Origin: Euryarchaeota archaeon UBA105
GTDB lineage: Archaea > Thermoplasmatota > Poseidoniia > Poseidoniales > Thalassarchaeaceae
NCBI GenBank assembly: GCA_002496905.1
Contig: DALV01000090.1
Span: 11,258-20,641 of the forward strand
Reading direction: 5' to 3'
Length of the DNA: 9,384 nt
Shown here: piece after piece, positions 1 through 6,257 of the stretch
How the letters are laid out: every line of letters starts with the position of its first letter
Numbering within the stretch: the stretch's first letter is position 1
Position numbers and translations under genes: made by a program
The notes under the pieces: model-generated
The model's input: only the letters and a program-made list of their open reading frames with translations
What the model was told of the DNA's origin: nothing
Database searches by the model: none

Positions 1-359
1 ACCCTTCCTGGGTTTTTTCCTACGATGATTAAACGATGAACAGCACCATCGCCAGCACTGACTTGCACGTCCTCATTCCAAGGGATCCCAGTAGAGAGAA
101 CATCTCGAATTTCTTTTGCATTCTCAGGGTTGTGGATCAGTAGAATTTGATCTCCAAGGTCTGCGTGGAGTATGTGTCCAACAATCCGCCCATTAAGGTC
201 ACAAAGAATGGACTCTTCTCTTTTCATAAATTTGGACGAGATATCAATTGATGAGACTCTATTCAAATGGTCATGACAATTCTTACCAGATAGGAGAGTA
301 ACTCCGCTTGGAATTTCGATATACTCTGCGAGGGGGTGAAGATTCTCGTCAAGTATCAA
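1..359 (-). CDS. ygfZ: YgfZ/IBA57-like folate-fold Fe-S assembly protein (N-terminal part, runs off the left edge)
   Basis: The reading frame is open from just after the iscA stop to the window edge, giving 119 residues of N-terminal part. The sequence resembles the YgfZ/CAF17 (IBA57) branch of the GcvT fold. A segment near residues 19-40 (GVTLLSGKNCHDHLNRVSSI) matches the family's opening 'G...L.G.....L' strand and helix. Residues 53-63 (CDLNGRIVGHI) match its 'L...GRI..' turn. The GW.MP stretch typical of true glycine-cleavage GcvT is absent. The family helps build 4Fe-4S clusters and in E. coli acts in tRNA thiomethylation, using tetrahydrofolate. The diagnostic KGC.x.GQE-like motif would lie beyond the edge, so it cannot be checked. 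The proposed start is TTG at 357-359, the first possible start after the upstream stop; the next ATG is at residue 45. No strong ribosome-binding site is visible, which suggests coupling to iscA. A GcvT-like enzyme of other function is the main alternative. Confidence 0.75.
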   Translation of the reverse strand, partial: MILDENLHPLAEYIEIPSGVTLLSGKNCHDHLNRVSSIDISSKFMKREESILCDLNGRIVGHILHADLGDQILLIHNPENAKEIRDVLSTGIPWNEDVQVSAGDGAVHRLIIVGKNPGR

Positions 360-368
360 GCGACCAAC

Positions 369-755
369 TCAGCCGAATGACTGACCGCAGCCACAGGCTC
401 GATCTGCATTGGGATTATCCATATGGAATCCTCCACCCATCAGACTGTCACGGAAATCTAAGCGGAGTCCGTTCAGTAGAGTGCTATCTTTATCGTGAAT
501 CATCACTGTTACTCCATTGATATCAAGGGTCTGAAATCCATCATTATCTGGCTTCTCGACGATTACCATGTCGTAGAGGTAGCCAGAGCACCCTCCAGCC
601 TTTGCACTAATGATGAGGACGTGTGTATCGTTTTGTTCACCGATTGCGGCGAGAACCGCCTTTCGAGCAGAATCAGAAACTTCGATTTTGACATCGACTA
701 CTTCGACAGCAGTCGCAATAGGAAGGGAGAAGCCCGAACCGTCGAGAAGACCCAC
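369..755 (-). CDS. iscA: A-type iron-sulfur carrier protein (HesB/IscA/ErpA family)
   Basis: This is a small cytoplasmic scaffold or carrier that receives and passes on Fe-S clusters. All three ligand cysteines of the family are present. One lies in AGGCSGY (residue 56 counted from the GTG start) and two in ACGCGQSF at the very C-terminus (121 and 123), after the family signature GGGFHMDNPNAD. The core, from about residue 22, has the usual length of about 107 residues. The frame is open further upstream to ATG 804-806, which would give 145 residues and overlap the fdhD start. I prefer GTG at 753-755 because it lies about 25 bases from the centre of the TATA element 776-783, as expected for a leaderless archaeal transcript, and because no TATA is seen upstream of the ATG. 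The next gene, YgfZ-like, begins 9 bases after the stop in the same frame. Known partnership of the two families (ISCA-IBA57) supports a joint role. IscA versus ErpA cannot be told apart here. Confidence 0.92.
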   Translation of the reverse strand: MGLLDGSGFSLPIATAVEVVDVKIEVSDSARKAVLAAIGEQNDTHVLIISAKAGGCSGYLYDMVIVEKPDNDGFQTLDINGVTVMIHDKDSTLLNGLRLDFRDSLMGGGFHMDNPNADRACGCGQSFG

Positions 756-775
756 ATCTATAGCCCCGTCAAGGT

Positions 776-783
776 GATATATC
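776..783. promoter_or_regulatory. Palindromic TATA element, proposed bidirectional promoter for fdhD and iscA
   Basis: The sequence GATATATC is its own reverse complement. Its centre is about 25 bases before the A of the fdhD ATG (805, plus strand) and about 25 bases before the GTG of iscA (755, minus strand). In archaea the TATA box is centred about 26 bases before the transcription start, so both transcripts would start at or next to their first codon, that is, leaderless. Neither start codon has a Shine-Dalgarno site, which fits. The spacing is read directly from the sequence; actual use in both directions is inferred. Confidence 0.55.
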
Positions 784-804
784 AATGATTCCAGTTTAGA
801 CAAC

Positions 805-1671
805 ATGTCAGGTCAATCCCACACAGTGAATTCGACTGGGCATTCTGTGGAGGGAGTTCGAGAGTCCGATGTGGTCCGCCTTGAGGGTGAATCGGTGATG
901 AGAATCAACGATTCGCTGGCAATTGAGGCACCACTAACTGTTGAACTGGTAATAGGCGATTCAAATCACTCATTGGGGTTGACAATGAGGACTCCAGGCG
1001 ATGATGAAGACCTAATCGTCGGCATGCTCTATTCTGAATCTATTATTGATGGAGTTGAGGATATTCTCTCAGTTGAGATAAACTCTGAAGGTGCAACGGT
1101 TCAGTTGTCAGATAATGTCTGCTTCGACATTAATGAACACGCCCGCAGCACCACGAAAACAGCAGCATGTGGGGTCTGTGGTAAAAAATCACTGAACAAT
1201 CTTAGGCATTTCCATGGACCACCTCTTTCCGAAGATATTCACATCACTCGCTCAATAATTTCCTCGAATTCTGCTTCTTCAAAAGCCGCTCAAACTATGT
1301 TTTCCAAAACCGGTGGATCTCACGCAGCGGCAGCATTCACCGAGCAAGGTCAATTGATTTGCATCAGAGAAGATGTTGGGAGGCACAATGCAATGGACAA
1401 GCTAATCGGTGCCTTGCTTAGGACATCTGGCAAATCACCTAAACCTCATTCAAACAATGACCAATCAAGAACAATTGTCCACCTATCTGGCCGCTCATCA
1501 TTTGAATTAGTTCAGAAAGCGGTTAGGGCGGGATTCCCCCTACTATCCTCGGTTGGGGCCGCAAGTAGCCTTGCAGTCGATCTCGCTCGGGAAAACAATC
1601 TCTCATTGATTGCATTCGTCCGTGATGAAAGCATGGTGATCCATTCCGCTCCATTTCGAGTCGTCGAATGA
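805..1671 (+). CDS. fdhD: FdhD, sulfurtransferase for formate-dehydrogenase-type molybdoenzymes
   Basis: FdhD carries sulfur from a cysteine desulfurase to the bis-MGD cofactor, making the terminal sulfido ligand that formate dehydrogenases of this type need. The 288 residues are close to E. coli FdhD (277). The two cysteines of the transfer loop are present as ACGVCG (C122 and C125). Other family blocks follow in order: GGSHAAAAF (170-178), REDVGRHNAMDKLIG (188-202), SGRSSFELVQKA (228-239) and the GAASSLAVDLA stretch (251-261). The start at ATG 805 is supported by the TATA element 776-783 at leaderless spacing. An internal ATG at codon 32 is possible, since the conserved core begins near there, but no TATA is seen for it. 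The protein has about 35 poorly conserved residues at its start. The ydeP-like gene follows 60 bases downstream on the same strand and is the likely client. This is a cytoplasmic enzyme. Confidence 0.95.
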   Translation: MSGQSHTVNSTGHSVEGVRESDVVRLEGESVMRINDSLAIEAPLTVELVIGDSNHSLGLTMRTPGDDEDLIVGMLYSESIIDGVEDILSVEINSEGATVQLSDNVCFDINEHARSTTKTAACGVCGKKSLNNLRHFHGPPLSEDIHITRSIISSNSASSKAAQTMFSKTGGSHAAAAFTEQGQLICIREDVGRHNAMDKLIGALLRTSGKSPKPHSNNDQSRTIVHLSGRSSFELVQKAVRAGFPLLSSVGAASSLAVDLARENNLSLIAFVRDESMVIHSAPFRVVE

Positions 1672-1709
1672 AGTGAAAATTTCCCAAGTAATCTGCAACA
1701 GGCTGAATA

Positions 1710-1726
1710 ACGAATCTGTAATTCGT
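1710..1726 (+). promoter_or_regulatory. Inverted repeat just upstream of the ydeP start
   Basis: ACGAAT (1710-1715) and ATTCGT (1721-1726) form a perfect 6-base inverted repeat around the 5-base spacer CTGTA. It ends 5 bases before the ATG of the molybdoenzyme gene. It could be an operator half-site pair or a small RNA hairpin. A weak TATA-like GAATAAC (1704-1710) partly overlaps it and is centred about 25 bases before the ATG, so a repressor bound here would cover the promoter. That function is inferred; one short repeat can arise by chance. Confidence 0.3.
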
Positions 1727-1731
1727 CAAGC

Positions 1732-4017
1732 ATGGGTCGCGAGGTCACCGGGACGACTCCTTTGGAGGATTCTGCGCCACAGACCAGCACCCCCTCCTCG
1801 GTGGCCGCAGGAGTACCTGCTATCCTTTCTACCATGAAACACGGATTTTCTAAGGTAGGAGTTCTATCTACTGTCAAAACATTGGGTCGAGTAAATCGCT
1901 TTGGCGGTTTTGATTGCCCCGGTTGTGCCTGGCCCGATCCTGACAATCATCGTACGATAGCAGAGTTTTGTGAGAACGGAGCCAAGGCTGTCGCTGATGA
2001 GGCAACATCGAAAAGAATCACCAACTCATTCTGGGAGTCACATAGTGTTAGTGAACTATCAATTCGAAGTGATCAATGGCTCAACGACCAGGGTCGCCTT
2101 ACTAGCCCAGTATTACTCGACAAAGATTCGGACTATTACACCCCAGTGACTTGGTCAACCGCCTTCTCGCTCATCGCAGATGAATTAGAATCGTTATCTA
2201 ATCCAAACGAAGCGATTTTTTACACATCTGGACGTACTAGCAATGAGGCAGCATTCCTATGGCAATTGCTAGCTCGAGCCTTCGGAACGAACAATCTCCC
2301 TGATTGTTCGAACATGTGTCACGAATCTTCTGGTTTTGCCTTGAACGATGCCATAGGAATCGGCAAGGGAACGGTGACATTAGATGATTTCAACGAATCC
2401 GATCTTATCCTCGTAGTTGGCCAAAACCCAGGAACTAACCATCCACGCATGCTTACAGCATTACGCGATGCTCGGGCTAATGGAGCATCAGTAATTTCAA
2501 TCAATCCTCTAATTGAGACTGGAATGAAACGATTCAAGCATCCTCAAAACCCTCTCGAAATGCTTGGTTCGGGTTCTGAAATTGCAGACCAACATGTTCA
2601 GATCCAGATTAACGGAGATCTTGCTTTATTCAGAGGAATTAATCACCATCTCTTGTCCAATGATGATTTCGACCCAAAATTCATTGAGAATCATACTGCT
2701 GGTTTTGACGAATTCAAAAACGCCATCGCAGAGGTAGATTGGTCACTTATCGAAGAATACACTGGCCTTACTAGACAATACATCGAAGACCTAGCTGAAC
2801 GTATTGCCTCTGCTGAGTCAATGATCATTTGTTGGGCTATGGGAATTACTCAGCATCATAATTCTGTGCAGACTATTCAGGAGATGCTCAACACACTCCT
2901 TCTTGGAGGTCACATTGGTCGACCAGGAGCTGGGGTTTGCCCGGTTCGAGGTCACTCTAATGTCCAAGGCGACCGAACTGTAGGAATCAATCATCTCCCA
3001 TCGAGTGATTTCATTGCTAACTTGTACAATTCAACTGGCGTTCAGTCACCTGATAGCCATGGTTACGATGCTGTGACAGCATCTCAAGCAATGTTGGATG
3101 GGGATGCTAAAGTCTTCTTGTCAATGGGGGGAAATTTCCTTTCCGCAATGTCAGATACCAAGGCGATTGCACGAGCTATGAAGAAGTGCTCATTGACGGC
3201 ATGTGTCTCTACTAAACTCAATCGTAACCATCTAGTGACTGGTGAGCGAGCACTAATCCTTCCCTGTCTTGGCCGCACCGAAATTGATGAACAAGATTCG
3301 GGTACTCAATTTGTTTCAGTAGAGAATTCAATGGGTATTGTTCATAGTTCCGAAGGTCGTAACCAACCAGCATCGACCGATCTTTTGTCCGAACCTGCAA
3401 TAATATCTGGAATTGCCACCGCTATTGAGGATAGAATTTCTATGAGTAATTTGAACTGGACTGAAATTATATCTGATTATGATAATGTTAGAAATCTCAT
3501 TGAAGAGACCATTCCTGGGTTTGATGATTACAATAGTAGAGTTCGTCGGCGGTCAGGTTTCTATCTCCCCAATGGACCGCGAGATTCTCTTTTATTCCAT
3601 ACTGATACCGGACGAGCCAATTTCAGATTCCATCCTATCACAGCGATTAATCCAAAATCAGGAGAATTCATCATGATGACAATCAGGTCTCATGACCAAT
3701 ACAACACTACAGTCTATTCTGAGAATGACCGGTATAGGGGTGTCTCAAAGGGGCGTAGAGTGGTATTGATGAATCCCCTAGACGCAGCCAATCTCTCTCT
3801 TCAATCCGGAGATCAGCTCAATCTCAGCTCTCATTTTGATGGTGAAATTCGCCAGGCAAATAATTGGTATTTGATTGAATACAATATTCCACGAGGAAAC
3901 CTCGCGACATATTTCCCCGAAGCAAATGAATTGATTCCTTTGACTTCGACTGCATATGGAAGTAACACTCCTACGAGTAAATCAGTTAGGGTCACAGTCG
4001 AGCGCATTCAAGATTGA
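1732..4017 (+). CDS. ydeP: YdeP-type bis-MGD molybdopterin oxidoreductase (formate dehydrogenase alpha-like)
   Basis: The protein is full length (761 residues; E. coli YdeP is 759) and matches that family throughout. In order: an N-terminal block GFDCPGCAWPDP (59-70), with only two cysteines where ordinary formate dehydrogenases carry a four-cysteine 4Fe-4S site; FYTSGRTSNEAAFL (163-176); DCSNMCHESSG (191-201), where C196 aligns with the selenocysteine or cysteine Mo ligand of formate dehydrogenases; GQNPGTNHPRMLT (230-242); GHIGRPGAGVCPVRGHSNVQ (393-412); TKLNRNH (494-500); and the C-terminal cofactor-binding block RSHDQYNTTVYSENDRYRG (652-670). The substrate of the family is not established; E. 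coli YdeP is linked to acid resistance. Formate or another small acid is only a guess. No Tat signal is visible, so it is probably cytoplasmic. FdhD lies just upstream. No Fe-S or cytochrome partner subunit is encoded here. The start is supported by alignment with the E. coli N-terminus. No Shine-Dalgarno site is seen. Confidence 0.95.
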   Translation: MGREVTGTTPLEDSAPQTSTPSSVAAGVPAILSTMKHGFSKVGVLSTVKTLGRVNRFGGFDCPGCAWPDPDNHRTIAEFCENGAKAVADEATSKRITNSFWESHSVSELSIRSDQWLNDQGRLTSPVLLDKDSDYYTPVTWSTAFSLIADELESLSNPNEAIFYTSGRTSNEAAFLWQLLARAFGTNNLPDCSNMCHESSGFALNDAIGIGKGTVTLDDFNESDLILVVGQNPGTNHPRMLTALRDARANGASVISINPLIETGMKRFKHPQNPLEMLGSGSEIADQHVQIQINGDLALFRGINHHLLSNDDFDPKFIENHTAGFDEFKNAIAEVDWSLIEEYTGLTRQYIEDLAERIASAESMIICWAMGITQHHNSVQTIQEMLNTLLLGGHIGRPGAGVCPVRGHSNVQGDRTVGINHLPSSDFIANLYNSTGVQSPDSHGYDAVTASQAMLDGDAKVFLSMGGNFLSAMSDTKAIARAMKKCSLTACVSTKLNRNHLVTGERALILPCLGRTEIDEQDSGTQFVSVENSMGIVHSSEGRNQPASTDLLSEPAIISGIATAIEDRISMSNLNWTEIISDYDNVRNLIEETIPGFDDYNSRVRRRSGFYLPNGPRDSLLFHTDTGRANFRFHPITAINPKSGEFIMMTIRSHDQYNTTVYSENDRYRGVSKGRRVVLMNPLDAANLSLQSGDQLNLSSHFDGEIRQANNWYLIEYNIPRGNLATYFPEANELIPLTSTAYGSNTPTSKSVRVTVERIQD

Positions 4018-4032
4018 ATCCGTTCTGTTTTT
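4006..4032. terminator. Palindrome over two convergent stop codons, followed by a T-tract
   Basis: ATTCAA and TTGAAT (4006-4019, two-base spacer) are perfect inverted repeats. The TGA of ydeP (4015-4017) lies in one arm and the TGA of the minus-strand TPR gene (4008-4010) in the other. A run of five T (4028-4032) follows on the plus strand, as archaeal transcription stops often require. The stem is AT-rich and its loop short, so a stable RNA hairpin is doubtful. The call as terminator for ydeP is tentative. Confidence 0.3.
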
Positions 4033-5636
4033 CGTTGCTCTTTCAACAATAGTGAACATCTATTCATTTGTGTTTTACACAAGCGTTCTTCTTCCTCGTC
4101 TAGATCTCTATCAAGTGCTTGTTCGAAGCATCGGATCGCATCGGTGAAATGTTCCATCGCGGCATAAGACGAACCCATATTGTAGAGTGTCCTACCTGTT
4201 ACCATTGTAGGATCCATCGAAATAGCTTGGTGGTATGATTGAATACTTTCAGAGAATCTACCGAGTTGATGCAAAGCATGACCTCTGCCATTATGCGAAC
4301 GGACCCGAATTTCCCTTTCTTCTCTTGGTGCTGATGAGATTGCTTTCTCGAAGCAATTGAGAGCTTCAATTCCCTTATCTTCCCCCAGTAGAGTCAAGCC
4401 CTTATTGTACCATTCAATTGAGACATTCACGTCGTCTTGGTTAGGTGATGTAGCTTGACCACTGTGAAGTTTCGCTTGGGCTGCTGCTGCTAATAGATCA
4501 ACTCCTGCGGCAGGAACATTTTCCTGCTCTTCTTGCATCAGCAATTCTTCTGCTTTGGTTCGGCATTGAAATCCCTTTTCTGCGTGACCAGCCGCCTCTA
4601 GTGCATCAGCCATCCCGCTCCATGCTTGGGCGGTCGAACCGTATTCCTCGATAATCCTCTTCCAAATTTGAACCGCTCCAGCGTGGTCGCCATTTTGTGT
4701 TGAATCACGAGCTTGTTCTATCAGAACAACATGAGTATCTTCTAGAGCAATCAAGAGGGAACCGTCTCCAGTATCCTCTTCATGTGAACCATCGTCGAAT
4801 ACTTCGTATTGTGCTGGATGAATTTCCTCGTGATTGGTTTCTGTTTCTTCTTGAGGAACTTCTAGAGCCAAGTCTGAATCATCTTCCTCTTCATCCGCCT
4901 CTGAAATCGAATCAGAGGCGATTTCCAATGTTGCACCACCCTCTTCATTTTCAGGCAAGGCCAACTCCTCGTACAAACTCTGGGCTTCTTCGTGAGTGTT
5001 GTCAAGTTCTAAGCAATATGATATTGTGTTCAACGCATCTTCGTGCAAGCCTAATGCGTTGAGACATAGTCCACAAAGATACCAGAGTTGAGCAGATTCA
5101 GAATAGTCACCTTCTAAGGCCGGAGAAATGAGATTCAATGCATTCTCGTAATCTTCCCTTTCGATTAGATTGTTAGCATCTCGAAGAATATCATTTTGCA
5201 GGTTTTCTGGTTCTTCCATAACCTTAATCGGTTCTGCCATTAGTACAGGCAACTCTTCAGTTTCTTCAATTTCCTCCTCACGTGAAGCGATTGTAGCGAG
5301 GAGATCATCTGTCAATCCTAATTCCAAAGCGGAATTTGCATATCTCTTTGCCAACAACAAATCTCTACCATCCAAAAGTATTGCAAGGTTTGCAGCGGTT
5401 GGAGCATGGAATCTATTAATCAAAAACGCTCGTTCAAATGCGACTATTGCACCTTCTTCATCGCCCATTTGGTGATTGACGACTCCTAGGCCATACCAAG
5501 CTGCGGAGTTATCTGTCTCAGTTTCGATACAGAATTCATACGCAATCTTCGCGAGAGTAAAGTCTCCTCGCCTTGCGATTTCATTGGCTTGTGCCAAAGT
5601 GTATTCGACCACGTGATGAATGGCGTGAAGATTCAT
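4008..5636 (-). CDS. TPR-repeat protein with acidic linkers (function unknown)
   Basis: The 542-residue protein contains several groups of tetratricopeptide repeats, helix pairs that usually bind other proteins. Repeat-like units with the W/Y..G and A..F..A positions are seen at about 14-77 (AWYGLGVVNHQMGDEEGAIV), 180-213 (LWYLCGLCLNALGLHEDALN), 303-365 (AWSGMADALEAAG) and 405-512, where three good units end in NMGSSYAAMEHFTDAIRCFE. The groups are separated by very acidic, probably disordered stretches at about 119-145 and 227-295. There is no signal peptide or membrane helix, so it should be cytoplasmic. ATG 5634-5636 is taken as start; it has neither a Shine-Dalgarno site nor a clear TATA box, and a GTG 8 codons on is an alternative. 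The gene converges on ydeP with a 10-base overlap. Nothing in the sequence fixes the binding partner or pathway. Confidence 0.85.
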   Translation of the reverse strand: MNLHAIHHVVEYTLAQANEIARRGDFTLAKIAYEFCIETETDNSAAWYGLGVVNHQMGDEEGAIVAFERAFLINRFHAPTAANLAILLDGRDLLLAKRYANSALELGLTDDLLATIASREEEIEETEELPVLMAEPIKVMEEPENLQNDILRDANNLIEREDYENALNLISPALEGDYSESAQLWYLCGLCLNALGLHEDALNTISYCLELDNTHEEAQSLYEELALPENEEGGATLEIASDSISEADEEEDDSDLALEVPQEETETNHEEIHPAQYEVFDDGSHEEDTGDGSLLIALEDTHVVLIEQARDSTQNGDHAGAVQIWKRIIEEYGSTAQAWSGMADALEAAGHAEKGFQCRTKAEELLMQEEQENVPAAGVDLLAAAAQAKLHSGQATSPNQDDVNVSIEWYNKGLTLLGEDKGIEALNCFEKAISSAPREEREIRVRSHNGRGHALHQLGRFSESIQSYHQAISMDPTMVTGRTLYNMGSSYAAMEHFTDAIRCFEQALDRDLDEEEERLCKTQMNRCSLLLKEQRKTERIQS

Positions 5637-5877
5637 GGATAAGAGTTCTGAAAGGATGAGCCATCAGGGAACTCTGAAATCAAAGATGTTAGTAGAGATT
5701 CACGGTGGTCGTCTGAGCCTAGCTGAAGGCAGTGAATTTTTCCTACTGAGTTCAATGCTTTTCGGATTGTTGACATGGTATAGTGCAAACGTCCAGAGAT
5801 ATTCATCAGGACTTCGGCTATTCGCTTTGCTTGGTGTAATTTCGATGACTTCCTTACTTTTCCTCAACTTGTCGTGA
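5635..5877 (+). CDS. Small protein with two predicted membrane helices
   Basis: This 80-residue reading frame has a polar N-terminus and two hydrophobic stretches, about 34-50 (FFLLSSMLFGLLTWYSA) and 60-78 (LRLFALLGVISMTSLLFLNL), separated by a short polar loop with an arginine. It is probably an integral membrane protein with both ends on the same side. I recognise no family. ATG 5635 overlaps the divergent start of the TPR gene (CATG); ATG 5656 (GAAAGG directly before it) and ATG 5686 are alternatives, so the start is uncertain. The PqqD-like gene begins 4 bases after its stop, which suggests one transcript and linked roles. Being short, it is less certain than its neighbours, but the tight spacing and the helix pattern favour a real gene. 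Confidence 0.6.
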   Translation: MDKSSERMSHQGTLKSKMLVEIHGGRLSLAEGSEFFLLSSMLFGLLTWYSANVQRYSSGLRLFALLGVISMTSLLFLNLS

Positions 5878-5881
5878 TCTA

Positions 5882-6256
5882 ATGTTCATACCTCATCGTA
5901 CAGATATTCAGTGGGAATACTTCGGTCCGCCAGGCCCCCACCCCGACATAGAAGGCGTATGTGGAAGGCGAGTGAGAATTATTCAAGAAAAGAATCTCTC
6001 TAAGTTTGAGAAGTTTATCAGCGCATTGATGAAAGCGCCAACACATGTCAATAGGGATCTTGACGATCTTAACTCTCTGATGTGGGAATTGATGGACGGT
6101 AATCGAAATTTTGCTGAGATTGTTCAATTAATGGATTCAACATTCCATGAGCGAATGATTCCGACTACTGAGAGGTCCCTCGCATCAATAGATCAATTGG
6201 TTAAATTGGGGTATGTGCGAATAGATCCACTAGTTGATGAAAATCTGTCTGCATAG
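5882..6256 (+). CDS. PqqD-like domain protein (RRE-type fold)
   Basis: The 124-residue protein matches the PqqD family (PF05402 type) as seen in stand-alone archaeal and bacterial members. A beta-rich start GRRVRII (28-34) is followed by the key block RDLDDLNSLMWELMDGNRNF (58-77), with the L.E/D.G..W.L.DG.R.. pattern, then AEIVQLM (78-84) and a final helix SIDQLVKLGYVRI (102-114). PqqD proper binds the PqqA peptide for a radical SAM enzyme, and related domains recognise precursor peptides of ribosomally made natural products. Many stand-alone members have no known role. No radical SAM enzyme or cysteine-rich precursor is nearby. A weak site GTGAT (5874-5878) overlaps the stop of the small membrane protein gene and lies 3 bases before the ATG, which suggests translational coupling. 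The start fits the family length. Peptide or protein binding is inferred. Confidence 0.8.
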   Translation: MFIPHRTDIQWEYFGPPGPHPDIEGVCGRRVRIIQEKNLSKFEKFISALMKAPTHVNRDLDDLNSLMWELMDGNRNFAEIVQLMDSTFHERMIPTTERSLASIDQLVKLGYVRIDPLVDENLSA

Positions 6257-6257
6257 T

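Noticed and set aside
495..788. Plus-strand open frame of 97 codons opposite iscA
   Set aside because: It is the antisense shadow of the clearly conserved iscA gene and resembles no known protein.
756..806. Longer iscA start at ATG 806 overlapping the fdhD ATG as CATG
   Set aside because: No TATA or ribosome-binding site lies upstream of it, and the extra 17 residues would be encoded across the TATA element. The GTG at 755 fits leaderless spacing better. Not fully excluded.
4697..5062. Plus-strand frame of 121 codons opposite the TPR gene
   Set aside because: It is antisense to the acidic linker region, where Glu/Asp codons read in reverse give long open frames. Its composition is unlike a real protein.
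5879..6127. Minus-strand frame of 82 codons opposite the PqqD-like gene
   Set aside because: It is a shadow of the PqqD-like coding region; the plus strand carries the recognisable motif.
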